Assembly: GCA_016719465.1 (NCBI GenBank)
Contig: JADJYY010000012.1
Coordinates: 73,823-137,822, forward strand
Source: Hydrogenophilales bacterium
Lineage (GTDB): Bacteria > Pseudomonadota > Gammaproteobacteria > Burkholderiales > Thiobacillaceae
DNA length: 64,000 nucleotides
Direction of reading: 5' to 3'
Positions 8,771 to 16,712 of the stretch are shown in pieces. The position numbers were made by a program, and so were the translations under genes. Below the pieces are notes generated by a model. It searched no databases and was not told the DNA's origin. It saw nothing but the letters and a program-made list of their open reading frames with translations. The number at the start of each line of letters is the position of its first letter. Position 1 is the first letter of the stretch.

Positions 8771-9909
8771 GGCATCAGGGCCCGGTAGATGTCGACCAGT
8801 CGCCGCGCCAGGGTTTTGTCCGACCATTCGCCGGCGTAGGTCCGGGCTTCCTCGCCGAGCCTGGCCCGGGCATCGGGGTCGTTCAACAGCTTGACCAGCG
8901 TGGCCGCGAAACCGGCGGGATCGTCCGCGGCGACGCGGCAGCCGCGCCTGGGTTCGAGGATGTCGGCGGTGCCCATGACCGAGAGCGCCACCACCGGACA
9001 GCCCTGGGCCATGGCTTCCAGGAGCACCAGGCCCTGGGTTTCCGTGCGCGAGGCGAACACGAAGGCATCGGCCGCCGCGTAGGCGGCGGGGAGTTCGCGG
9101 TGGCGATCCATGTAACCGAGAAAGCGGACATGGTCGCTCAGGCCGAGCCGCGCGGCCTGTCGTTCCAGGTCCGGGCGCGCCGGCCCTTCCCCGGTGATCA
9201 GGAAGATCAGGTCGGGGCGACCCCGACGCGCCAGCGCCACGGCTTCCAGCAGGAAGCCGATGTTTTTTTCATGGGCCACCCGCCCGACGAACAACACCAC
9301 CGGCACATCCGCCGCGATGCCCTGATCGGCCCGAAAGCGCGGGCCGTCCCCCGGGGTGAAGACGGCGGCCGGAAGCCCGGTGGGCAACACGTGCGGGGGT
9401 CGAACCACGCCGTATTCGCGCAGGCGTTGGCGCATCGCCGTGGACGGCACGATCACCGCGTCCAGGGCGTTGCACTGGCCGCGCGAGAAGCGCCGCGCCA
9501 GGCCCCGCAGCATCGCCGCCGGCAGCCAGGGGATGTAGTGCTGGAGATATTCCTCGAACAGGGTGTGGTAGCTGGCCAGCACCGGTTTGCGCAGCGTCCG
9601 CGCGGCATGCAGGCCGGCATAGTGGGCGGCGAACGGGGTCTGGATGTGGATCACGTCGCAGTTCGCGGCGGCCTCCAGGGTGGCTCGCCTCAGCTTGCCA
9701 TAATGGGCCAGCCGGTCCTCCGGATCATGGGGAACGCGCCATGCCGGCACGCGTATCACCCCCGGCCTGGGCGCGTCGCCACCGTAGTCCGGCGCCACCA
9801 GGTCGACGTCGATGCCCAGGTCGGCGAGGGCGCCACGGAAGGTTTCGATGGAGGTGGAAACGCCGTTGATGCGCGGGAAGTACACGTCGGAAACCATCAG
9901 GATGCGCAT
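8767..9909 (-). CDS. GT4-family glycosyltransferase, first of operon
   Basis: 380 residues beginning MRILMVSDVYFPRINGVSTSIETF, the N-terminal motif of lipid-directed GT4 enzymes that put a sugar on diacylglycerol. Later motifs are FVGRVAHEKNIGFLLEA, LITGEGPARPDLE and the C-terminal donor motif ETQGLVLLEAMAQGCPVVALS. The ATG at 9909 shares one base with the TGA of the phosphoesterase gene upstream, so translation is probably coupled. An in-frame ATG at 9972 lies inside that gene. Inferred role: glycosylating the diacylglycerol left when a PlcP enzyme removes phospholipid head groups, in the manner of Agt. Confidence 0.87.
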   Translation of the reverse strand: MRILMVSDVYFPRINGVSTSIETFRGALADLGIDVDLVAPDYGGDAPRPGVIRVPAWRVPHDPEDRLAHYGKLRRATLEAAANCDVIHIQTPFAAHYAGLHAARTLRKPVLASYHTLFEEYLQHYIPWLPAAMLRGLARRFSRGQCNALDAVIVPSTAMRQRLREYGVVRPPHVLPTGLPAAVFTPGDGPRFRADQGIAADVPVVLFVGRVAHEKNIGFLLEAVALARRGRPDLIFLITGEGPARPDLERQAARLGLSDHVRFLGYMDRHRELPAAYAAADAFVFASRTETQGLVLLEAMAQGCPVVALSVMGTADILEPRRGCRVAADDPAGFAATLVKLLNDPDARARLGEEARTYAGEWSDKTLARRLVDIYRALMP

Positions 9910-10694
9910 CAGTACGCCTCGATAGGCCCGGACACGGGCTCCTGGCGCGGCAGGCGGCAGAGCGCGCTCCACTGCACCATCTCCAGCCTGCCGTCCTCAT
10001 GCTCGACGATGGCGCTGCAGGAATCCACCCAGTCGCCGCAGTTGGCGTAGACCAGTCCGTCCACTTCCTTCAGGGAAGCCCAGTGGATGTGGCCGCAGAT
10101 CACGCCATCCAGGCCGCGCTCGCGCACATGGCGGATGACCGAGTCCTCGAAATCGAAAATGAATTGCAGCGCCGTCTTGATCCGCCGCTTGGCGTAACCG
10201 GCCAGGGACCAGTAACCCGGAATGCCCAGCAGGCGGCGCGCCCGCGACAGCCAGCCGTTGAGGCGGACCAGGCCGTTGTAGGCCATGTCGCCGAGCACGG
10301 CGACCCAGCGGTGGTGGCGCGTCACCTGGTCGAAATCGTCGCCATGGGTGAGCAGAAAGCGGCGGCCGTCGGCGGTTTCATGCACATATTCGCGTTCCAC
10401 GCGGATGTCGCCGAAGGCCGTGTCGCAGTGGTCGCGCAACGCCTCGTCGTGGTTGCCCGGCACGAACACCACCTTTTCGCCATGCCGCGCGCGCTTCAGC
10501 ACCTTCTGGATCACGGTGTTCTGGGCCGGGCTCCAGTGCACGCCCCGGCTCATGCTCCAGAAGTCGATGATGTCGCCCACCAGGTACAGGTGTTGGGCGG
10601 GATATTCACGCAGGAAGGCCAGGAGGCTTTCGGCCTGGCAGGCGCGGGTACCCAGGTGGACATCGGAAATGAAAACGGAGCGAACGGCTGGCAT
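9909..10694 (-). CDS. PlcP/LpxH-type metallophosphoesterase (probable phospholipase C)
   Basis: A calcineurin-fold dimetal phosphoesterase of the COG2908 family, 261 residues. Metal ligands are visible in order: SDVHLG, GDIIDFW, GNHD, THGDDFD and GHIHWA. The family includes LpxH (UDP-diacylglucosamine hydrolase of lipid A synthesis) and PlcP (phospholipase C that strips head groups under phosphate starvation). The perfect Pho box just upstream and two downstream lipid-type glycosyltransferases favour PlcP. The ATG at 10694 gives MPAVRSVFISDVHLG, a normal family start; no good Shine-Dalgarno is seen, and the predicted transcript would begin almost at the ATG. No transmembrane segment; the enzyme probably acts on the inner membrane's cytoplasmic face. 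Confidence 0.85.
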   Translation of the reverse strand: MPAVRSVFISDVHLGTRACQAESLLAFLREYPAQHLYLVGDIIDFWSMSRGVHWSPAQNTVIQKVLKRARHGEKVVFVPGNHDEALRDHCDTAFGDIRVEREYVHETADGRRFLLTHGDDFDQVTRHHRWVAVLGDMAYNGLVRLNGWLSRARRLLGIPGYWSLAGYAKRRIKTALQFIFDFEDSVIRHVRERGLDGVICGHIHWASLKEVDGLVYANCGDWVDSCSAIVEHEDGRLEMVQWSALCRLPRQEPVSGPIEAY

Positions 10695-10716
10695 GAGCGC
10701 AATCTGCCAGCCATAG

Positions 10717-10734
10717 ATGACAGACCGGTGACAG
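10717..10734 (-). promoter_or_regulatory. Perfect Pho box of the phosphoesterase-glycosyltransferase operon
   Basis: On the minus strand the sequence is CTGTCAC, CGGT, CTGTCAT, an exact 7-4-7 PhoB direct repeat. Ten bases further is CAGATT (10706-10701), a plausible -10 for a PhoB-activated promoter. That would place the transcript start within a base or two of the ATG at 10694. Confidence 0.85.
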
Positions 10735-11062
10735 GGCGGGTGCGCCCCATGGCCCCATGGTGCCTGTCGCGGATGCGCCACGCGCCGCCCGGCTTCACGG
10801 TGACCTGCCCGGGAATGGATACAGCGTCAATTTCTGCCCTACCCCGGCTATCGCGCAGACCTGTCAGCCGGCGCGGCGCGATCGTGGGCTTTCGCATCCG
10901 CGTGCATTGAAAACGGTAGCAAGGGCATCGAAAACGGCGCTTGGTTTGTCATCAATAGTCAGCCGGTAATAACCCCTACTACCAAGTAGGTAGTGCATGC
11001 ATCAGATTGTCCGTCACCTTGGAACCAGCGCTTAATCGCCTCCAGAAAGGAAGGAGGATTCC
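10735..11062 (+). promoter_or_regulatory. Intergenic promoter region of the NapA-like cluster
   Basis: About 330 bp without a convincing gene. It contains TACTACC-AA-GTAGGTA (10977-10992), which resembles a NarL/NarP 7-2-7 inverted heptamer pair (5 and 6 of 7 matches to TACYYMT). It can also be read as the inverted repeat ACTACC-AAGTA-GGTAGT. A strong ribosome-binding site AAGGAGG (11051-11057) stands 5 bases before the cytochrome ATG. No clear sigma-70 promoter could be fixed. The NarL reading is only suggestive. Confidence 0.35.
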
Positions 11063-11728
11063 ATGAGCCGATCAATCAGATTCGCATTACGCGGTGTGGG
11101 GAGAATCGCCCTCCTGGTTCCGATGTGCTTGTTTGCTGTATCCGCAAGCGGTTCGGACCAGGCAATCATCAAAAAAGGCCGTCAGGTTTACGAGGAAAAC
11201 TGTTCGGCCTGCCATCAGGCTGATGCGATAGGCAAAGCTGGATTCGCGCCTTCCCTGACGAACCCGGAATTCCTGAGCATCAGTTCGGACGGTTTTCTGC
11301 GCGGCAATATTCTGGGTGGGCGAGAAGGGACGGGCATGCCTCCTTTCGCGCACCTGGGCGAAAAGGACGTCAATGCCATCGTTGCCTACTTGCGTTCGTT
11401 CAGCACGTTGCCGGATCGCGTCGCGGAAGTTGATGCCCAGCCGGAAGCGCGAGGCGACCCCCGTCTCGGCAAGCAGTGGTACGAGTATGTCTGTTCCACC
11501 TGCCACGGCGGGGAGGGTGACGGCTACACGTCTGGCGGCGCCGGTACCGCAATCGGCAAACCGGGCTTTCTGGACAGGGTCTCGGATGGCTATATCCGCA
11601 CGACCATCAAGGAAGGCCGCTCCAATACCCGAATGCTTGGTTTCAAGGGGCCGGCGGCGATGGCCAATCTCTCCGACGACGAGATCGACGACATCATCGT
11701 TTACATGCGCAGCCTGAGCGCGAAGTAG
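11063..11728 (+). CDS. Diheme cytochrome c, periplasmic
   Basis: 221 residues with an N-terminal signal sequence (hydrophobic core IALLVPMCLFAVSASGS). Two class I cytochrome domains follow, each with one heme motif: CSACH near residue 52 and CSTCH near residue 147. Likely Met sixth ligands lie in GTGMPPF and TRMLGF. It starts the cluster with a very strong ribosome-binding site and precedes the NapA-like gene by 46 bp. It is not NapB-like in sequence, but by position it is the obvious electron partner of the molybdoenzyme. The gene looks less GC-rich than its neighbours. Confidence 0.9.
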   Translation: MSRSIRFALRGVGRIALLVPMCLFAVSASGSDQAIIKKGRQVYEENCSACHQADAIGKAGFAPSLTNPEFLSISSDGFLRGNILGGREGTGMPPFAHLGEKDVNAIVAYLRSFSTLPDRVAEVDAQPEARGDPRLGKQWYEYVCSTCHGGEGDGYTSGGAGTAIGKPGFLDRVSDGYIRTTIKEGRSNTRMLGFKGPAAMANLSDDEIDDIIVYMRSLSAK

Positions 11729-11742
11729 GAAGGAATACACCC

Positions 11743-11778
11743 ATGGCAAAGCACACCAACGGAGGGCTGGACCAATGA
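11743..11778 (+). CDS. Possible 11-codon leader ORF overlapping the NapA-like start
   Basis: ATG at 11743 follows AGGAAGGAA and encodes MAKHTNGGLDQ. Its TGA (11776-11778) overlaps the ATG of the NapA-like gene (11775) as ATGA. Such an arrangement can couple translation. It could equally be chance; the GGAGGG inside it (11761-11766) serves as ribosome-binding site for the large gene. Confidence 0.3.
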   Translation: MAKHTNGGLDQ

Positions 11779-14456
11779 AGCGGATCAAAATGCATCGACG
11801 TGACTTCCTCAAGGGAAGCGCCTTCATTACCAGTTCCGCGGTCGGCGCGAGCTTGATGGTCGGCGGCAATCCGGAGCTCGAAGCAGCGCCCATTTCGCCT
11901 GAAGCGGCGTCGGCCAAACGCACCACGGCGATCGCCCAATGCCCCTACTGCGGCGTGGGCTGCGGCACGATCATCATTTCGGAGAACGGCAAGATCGTCT
12001 CCATGCGTCCAGACAAGGACCATCCCACCAACTACGGCTTGCAGTGCATCAAGGGGCTGACCGCCGCCGAGCCGATCTATGTGGATCGCATGCAGGGCGA
12101 CCCCTACGTGCGCAAGGACGTGTGGGAGGAATGGAACAAGCCGGGCCATGGTGACATGGACTTCATCAGCAAGACCAAGGGCTCCTTCGACGAGCAGCAC
12201 TTCGTGCGCGTGCCTTACGAGAAGGCGTCCGACATGACGGCGCACAAGATCGCCCACTTCGCCAAGAAGTATGGCGGCAACAGCATCGCGCTGTACGGCT
12301 CCGGCCAGCTCACCATGGAGGGCCAGTACCTGGAGAACGTGTTCATGAAGGGGGTGCTGGGCTCGAACACCATCGAGGCCAATGCCCGCATGTGCATGAC
12401 CTCGGCGGTGACCGGCTACTACGCGACCCTGGGCTCGGACACGCCGCCGATGGCCTACGAGGACATCGAGCTGTCGGACATGATCATGCACTTCGGGCAC
12501 AACGCCCGCGAGGCGCATCCCATCATCTTCTGGCGCTGCGCCGACCACAAGAAGAAGACCAACATCCCCACGGTCGTCGCGGATCCGCGCTACACGGGCA
12601 CCGGCAAGGGCTATGCGGACATCAATCCGAAAAACCATGTGGATGTGCCCGTGCTCAACGGCGACATCAGCTTCCTCAACGCCATCGCCCACGTGCTGCT
12701 CAAGGAGCACGAGGACGTGATCGACTGGAAGTTCCTGAAAGCCCACACCACCGGCTGGAAGGAATACGTGGATGGCGTGCTGGCCCACTACAGCCCCGAG
12801 CAGGTTCAGGACCGGATGGGCACCGACGAGGTGCCGCCGGCGAAGATCCGGCACGTCGCCAAGTTATTCGCCGACGCCACGCGCAAGCGCCTGGCGCGCG
12901 GCAAGGACGGCCATGGTGGCGTGCTGATGATGTGGGGGATTGGCTACAACCAGCACATCCACGGGCAGAACAACGTCATTTCCATCATCAACCTGTGCAC
13001 CTTGACCGGCAATCTGGCCAAGCCCGGCTGCGGTCCCTTCTCCATGACCGGCCAGCCCAACGCCATGGGCGAGCGCTTTACCGGCGGCCTGACCGGCCGG
13101 CTGCCGTTCAACGAGCCGCTCGACAACCCCCTGCACCGGCTGAAGATGGCCAAGGCCTGGCGCGTGCCCGAGAAAAACCTGGAGCGGGCGCTGAACTCGC
13201 AGAACCCCGGCTTTGCCGTGGGCATGCTGGAACGGGCGCTCAAGGGCGACCTCAAGGCCATGTTCTGGGTCTATGCCACCCACATCGACCTGCCGGACCA
13301 GGACAACCTGGTGCGTCCGGCGCTCCTGAAGACCTTCAACGTGGTGCAGGAGATCTACCGGCACGCGCCCAACAACCTGTATGCCGACGTGATCTTCCCC
13401 GCCGCCACCTGGGGCGAGGTGGAGGGCACCTACATCAGCTCGGAGCGGCGCATCAACATTAACCAGAAGGCCGCCGAAGCCCCCCCCGGCTGCCGCCCCG
13501 ACATGGACATGGTGATCGACAAGGGCAAGGAAATCGCCCACCTGCTGGGCCTGGATGCGGACGCCATCTTTCCCTACAAGAAACTCAAGGACGGCACCTA
13601 CGATTCGCAGGAAGTGTTCCGCGATGTTTGCCGGGCCAGCGCCGGCACCGACGTGGACCTCACCGGCATCCTGGAGGTGGAGAAGGCGGACAAGCTTACC
13701 CCTTATGAGCAGCTTGCCGAACTGCGCGGCATCATGTGGCCGGCGCCCACCTACCAGATCGCCCGGGACGGCGGCACCAAGCGCCGCTACATGAACCAGG
13801 AAAACCAGTGGACCAACCGGCCCTACGGCTACTTCCGCACCAAGGATGGCAAGGTGCACATGCAGCTTTGCCAGCAGGACTACACCAACCGCGAGGCGAT
13901 CACCGCCAAGCTGATGGAGTTCGGCGTCAAGAAGGGGGTCTACACCATCGACAACCTGGCCTTGCTCAAGGAGGCGCGCGACAAGGGCCTGACCCCCGAC
14001 CTGCCCGACATGAAGTTCCGGGGCAAGGCGTGGGATGCGGTACCCAAGGACAAGTACCCCTACTGGCTGGGCCTGGGCGTGGTGTACGAGCACTTCCACA
14101 CCGCCAAGTCCAACCGCAGCCCCACCACGCGGCGTCTGGTGCCGGAGATGTATGTGGAAATGCACGAGCAGGACGCGAAGGAACTCGGCATCAAGGACGG
14201 CGACAAGGTTCGCCTGGTGACGCGCCGGGGCTCCTTCGAGGCGCGCGCCCAGGTCGGCACCCACAGCCTGGTCAAACCGGCGCGCAACAGCGTGCCGCGC
14301 GGCTACCTGTTCAGCCCCTGGAACCTGTCGGTGGCCGACAGCGCCGATCCCAGAAAGAACAAATGGCTGGTCAACAAGACCTCCAGCCGTGTCTGGGACC
14401 TGGTGTCGGGGCAGGTGGACTTCAAGAAACTCGCGGCGCGCGTGGAGAAGGTATGA
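11775..14456 (+). CDS. NapA-like periplasmic molybdopterin oxidoreductase
   Basis: An 893-residue bis-MGD molybdoenzyme. A Tat signal (HRRDFLKGSAF, residues 7-17) directs the folded protein to the periplasm. The [4Fe-4S] motif CPYCGVGC with a later Cys (GLQCIKG) is near residues 55-90. The Mo ligand is the Cys in NARMCMTSAV, matching NARHCMASAV of NapA, so it belongs to the Cys-ligated Nap/Nas group and not to the Asp-ligated type. Other Nap-like motifs are MWGIGYNQHIHGQNNV and TGQPNAMGERFTGGL. Differences from classical NapA are FDH/Nas-like cysteine spacing text, an extended 660-720 region, and no NapB or NapD nearby. Nitrate is the first candidate substrate but is not established. Confidence 0.85.
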   Translation: MKRIKMHRRDFLKGSAFITSSAVGASLMVGGNPELEAAPISPEAASAKRTTAIAQCPYCGVGCGTIIISENGKIVSMRPDKDHPTNYGLQCIKGLTAAEPIYVDRMQGDPYVRKDVWEEWNKPGHGDMDFISKTKGSFDEQHFVRVPYEKASDMTAHKIAHFAKKYGGNSIALYGSGQLTMEGQYLENVFMKGVLGSNTIEANARMCMTSAVTGYYATLGSDTPPMAYEDIELSDMIMHFGHNAREAHPIIFWRCADHKKKTNIPTVVADPRYTGTGKGYADINPKNHVDVPVLNGDISFLNAIAHVLLKEHEDVIDWKFLKAHTTGWKEYVDGVLAHYSPEQVQDRMGTDEVPPAKIRHVAKLFADATRKRLARGKDGHGGVLMMWGIGYNQHIHGQNNVISIINLCTLTGNLAKPGCGPFSMTGQPNAMGERFTGGLTGRLPFNEPLDNPLHRLKMAKAWRVPEKNLERALNSQNPGFAVGMLERALKGDLKAMFWVYATHIDLPDQDNLVRPALLKTFNVVQEIYRHAPNNLYADVIFPAATWGEVEGTYISSERRININQKAAEAPPGCRPDMDMVIDKGKEIAHLLGLDADAIFPYKKLKDGTYDSQEVFRDVCRASAGTDVDLTGILEVEKADKLTPYEQLAELRGIMWPAPTYQIARDGGTKRRYMNQENQWTNRPYGYFRTKDGKVHMQLCQQDYTNREAITAKLMEFGVKKGVYTIDNLALLKEARDKGLTPDLPDMKFRGKAWDAVPKDKYPYWLGLGVVYEHFHTAKSNRSPTTRRLVPEMYVEMHEQDAKELGIKDGDKVRLVTRRGSFEARAQVGTHSLVKPARNSVPRGYLFSPWNLSVADSADPRKNKWLVNKTSSRVWDLVSGQVDFKKLAARVEKV

Positions 14457-14492
14457 GGTGGGGTAGGTCGAGAAATTTTCGCGCCGGCCTCC

Positions 14493-15080
14493 ATGCAGCG
14501 CAGAACCTTTCTTGACGCCCTGCTCAGCGCCGCCGCCGCGACGGCGCTGAGCCCCCTGCTGGCCGAGGCGCGCCCGGAGGCGCGCCAACCCGCGCGCGCG
14601 ATCCGCTATCTGAGGCCGCCGGGGGCGCGCCCGGAGGAGGAATTCCTGGCCCATTGCATCCACTGCGGGCAATGCGGCGAGGTCTGCCCCAACCGCTGCA
14701 TCCAGTATTTCGGCTTTGAGAACGGGCCGCGCTCGCTGGATACGCCCTACATCGTGCCGCGGGAACAGGCCTGCATCCTGTGCATGAAATGCGGCGAGGT
14801 CTGCCCCACCGATGCCATCCAGCCGGTGGCGCGCGAACTGGCGCCCATTCTCAAGCAGGTGCGCATGGGCCGGGCCCGGGTCGATGAACGGCTGTGCCTG
14901 TCGTATCAGGGCAAGACCTGCGGCGTCTGCTACCGCGCCTGTCCCTTGCAGGACGTGGCGATCCGCGTGGGCCGCCTGGAACAGCCCCAGGTGCTGAAAG
15001 ACTGCGTGGGCTGCGGCCTGTGCGAGCGCTCCTGCATCCAGATCCCCCAGGCCATCCGCATCATCCCGGACTACGGTTAG
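14493..15080 (+). CDS. napG: NapG-like periplasmic ferredoxin (four Fe-S motifs)
   Basis: 195 residues with a Tat-like start (QRRTFLDALL and an alanine-rich stretch). Four cysteine clusters follow: CIHCGQCGEVCPN, CILCMKCGEVCPT, CGVCYRACPLQ and CVGCGLCERSC, the NapG pattern for four [4Fe-4S] centres. NapG with NapH passes electrons from quinol to the periplasm. It begins 36 bp after the NapA-like gene, without a clear ribosome-binding site. It is the first of two NapG-type proteins here. Confidence 0.85.
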   Translation: MQRRTFLDALLSAAAATALSPLLAEARPEARQPARAIRYLRPPGARPEEEFLAHCIHCGQCGEVCPNRCIQYFGFENGPRSLDTPYIVPREQACILCMKCGEVCPTDAIQPVARELAPILKQVRMGRARVDERLCLSYQGKTCGVCYRACPLQDVAIRVGRLEQPQVLKDCVGCGLCERSCIQIPQAIRIIPDYG

Positions 15081-15099
15081 CCATTTTTTGAGCCTCCCG

Positions 15100-16104
15100 A
15101 TGGGCACACACAAACCCTTTTTCCTCTGGCGACACCTCAACAAGTTGCGCTGGCTGAGCCTTTCCATCGTGTTCGCGATGCTGGTGGCCCTGCCCTTCAT
15201 TCATGTCTACCAGACCTATGCCGCCGCGCATGCCTATGACCTGCTCGCCCCCTCGGAAAAGCAGCTCTACGACGTGATGGAAACCCTCACCGCCGCCTTC
15301 GCCGATGACCCGGCGGAAGACCTGGACGCCATCAAGGGCAACACCTGGTCGGGCAGTTTCTTCGGCTTGCAGTTGAGCGACCCGCTCGCCGTGGCCGGGC
15401 AGATGGCGGCGGGGCTCAAGGCGTATGCGCCGTTTCTGCTGACGGCCCTCATCCCCGTGTTGTTCACGCTCGTGCTGGGGCGGTTTTTCTGCGGCTGGAT
15501 CTGCCCCGCCACCTTTTTGTACGAACTGAACACCAACGTCTCCACCTGGCTTGCCCGCCTGGGCTTCAAGGTGGGCAACCGCCGCTTCGACCGCCGCCTG
15601 AAATACGCGGTGCTGGGCGTGGGGCTGGCGCTGTCCGCCGCCACCGGCTCGGTGTTGATGGCGGCGATCTACCCGCCCGCCATCGTCGGGCGCGAGCTGT
15701 ATTACGCCATCGCCCTGGGCGGGTTCGGTGCCGGCGCGGTGTTCTTCGTCGGCACCCTGCTGTTCGACACCCTGGTCGCTCGCCGCGGGTTCTGCCGCTA
15801 TCTCTGCCCCGGTGGCGCGCTTTATGCCCTGCTGGGCCGTTATCGCCTGGTGCGCATTCGCCGCATCGTGGAAAGCTGCAACGACTGCGCCAGGTGCAAT
15901 GCCGTCTGCGAATTCGGCCTCGACCCCCTGCGCGACCATTTCGGCCAGGAATGCAACAACTGCGCGGCCTGCATCGCGGTTTGCCCCACCCAGGCCATGA
16001 CCTTTGTGCTCCGGCCCACGGATTACCCGGAACAAGGTCCGGGCCATCTGGGCAAGCAATACCGCCGCAATCACCCGGAATCCGCCGCGAAAGGTGGCCA
16101 TTGA
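15100..16104 (+). CDS. napH: NapH-like membrane ferredoxin, quinol dehydrogenase
   Basis: 334 residues, four predicted membrane helices, with the paired CGWICPATFLYE and FCRYLCPGGALY motifs of the NapH/NosR/CcoG family. Two cytoplasmic [4Fe-4S] motifs follow: CNDCARCNAVCEF and CNNCAACIAVCPT. A hydrophilic loop of over 80 residues after helix 1 faces the periplasm. ATG at 15100 is preferred over the in-frame TTG at 15088; neither has a good Shine-Dalgarno. The stop overlaps the next start by one base (TGATG), so the following NapG-like protein is probably its coupled partner. Confidence 0.88.
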   Translation: MGTHKPFFLWRHLNKLRWLSLSIVFAMLVALPFIHVYQTYAAAHAYDLLAPSEKQLYDVMETLTAAFADDPAEDLDAIKGNTWSGSFFGLQLSDPLAVAGQMAAGLKAYAPFLLTALIPVLFTLVLGRFFCGWICPATFLYELNTNVSTWLARLGFKVGNRRFDRRLKYAVLGVGLALSAATGSVLMAAIYPPAIVGRELYYAIALGGFGAGAVFFVGTLLFDTLVARRGFCRYLCPGGALYALLGRYRLVRIRRIVESCNDCARCNAVCEFGLDPLRDHFGQECNNCAACIAVCPTQAMTFVLRPTDYPEQGPGHLGKQYRRNHPESAAKGGH

Positions 16105-16712
16105 TGCGGCGCCGCGGCGCCCTGCAACGCCTGATCCGGGGCGCGGCCCTGCTCGCCGCCGCCAGCCTGCCCTATGGCATGGCGCGCCTGATGGTGCCGG
16201 AGGCCAAGGCGCAATCGCGCAACCACATCCGCCCGCCGGGGGCGCTGAAAGACGATGCCGCCTTCATCGCCGCGTGTATCGGCTGCGGGCTGTGCGGAGA
16301 GGTCTGCCCGCCGCGTTGCATCCGCTTTCACGGCCGGGATGGCGGGGAGAAGGTCAACACACCCTGGATCAACCCCGAGGAGAAGGGCTGCACCCTGTGC
16401 AACAAATGCATGGAGGTCTGCCCCACCGAGGCCCTGGTCGAAACGCCCCTCAAGGAAATCGACATGGGCATCGCCCAGATCGACCGCGCCGCATGCTATC
16501 CCTGGGTCGATCGCGGCATCTGCGGCGCCTGTGTGAGCGTCTGCCCACTTGGTGACCAGGCCATCGGCTTCGAGATGTGGAACCAGTATCGTCCGATCAT
16601 CAAGTCAGGGTGCGTAGGCTGCGGGCTGTGCGTCGAGGTCTGCCCCGAGCCCAGCCTGCCGATCTGGGTCGTCGATCGTATGCAGGGTTCGGTGGCCAAA
16701 CACAGCGTATGA
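16104..16712 (+). CDS. napG: Second NapG-like periplasmic ferredoxin
   Basis: 202 residues, Arg-rich start followed by a hydrophobic helix (RGAALLAAASLPYGMARL), consistent with a Tat signal or anchor. Four Fe-S motifs: CIGCGLCGEVCPP, CTLCNKCMEVCPT, CGACVSVCPLG and CVGCGLCVEVCPE. It overlaps napH at its start and the next gene at its end (ATGA). Having two NapG homologues in one cluster is unusual and suggests two electron-entry branches or a stacked Fe-S relay. Confidence 0.85.
   Translation: MRRRGALQRLIRGAALLAAASLPYGMARLMVPEAKAQSRNHIRPPGALKDDAAFIAACIGCGLCGEVCPPRCIRFHGRDGGEKVNTPWINPEEKGCTLCNKCMEVCPTEALVETPLKEIDMGIAQIDRAACYPWVDRGICGACVSVCPLGDQAIGFEMWNQYRPIIKSGCVGCGLCVEVCPEPSLPIWVVDRMQGSVAKHSV

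Noticed and set aside
9909..10694. Calling the phosphoesterase lpxH
   Set aside because: The family is shared, but the perfect Pho box and two lipid glycosyltransferases favour a PlcP role; no symbol is given because sequence alone does not settle it.
10941..10955. FNR-like site TTGGTTTGTCATCAA
   Set aside because: Only one half matches TTGAT-N4-ATCAA when the correct spacing is used; mentioned only as weak support near the NarL-like heptamers.
11775..14456. Calling the molybdoenzyme napA outright
   Set aside because: The Cys ligand and several motifs fit Nap, but NapB and NapD are absent and regions differ, so substrate is left open.
12864..15200. Long minus-strand open frame across the NapA-like gene
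   Set aside because: Antisense shadow of an intact, motif-rich gene; no protein family features.
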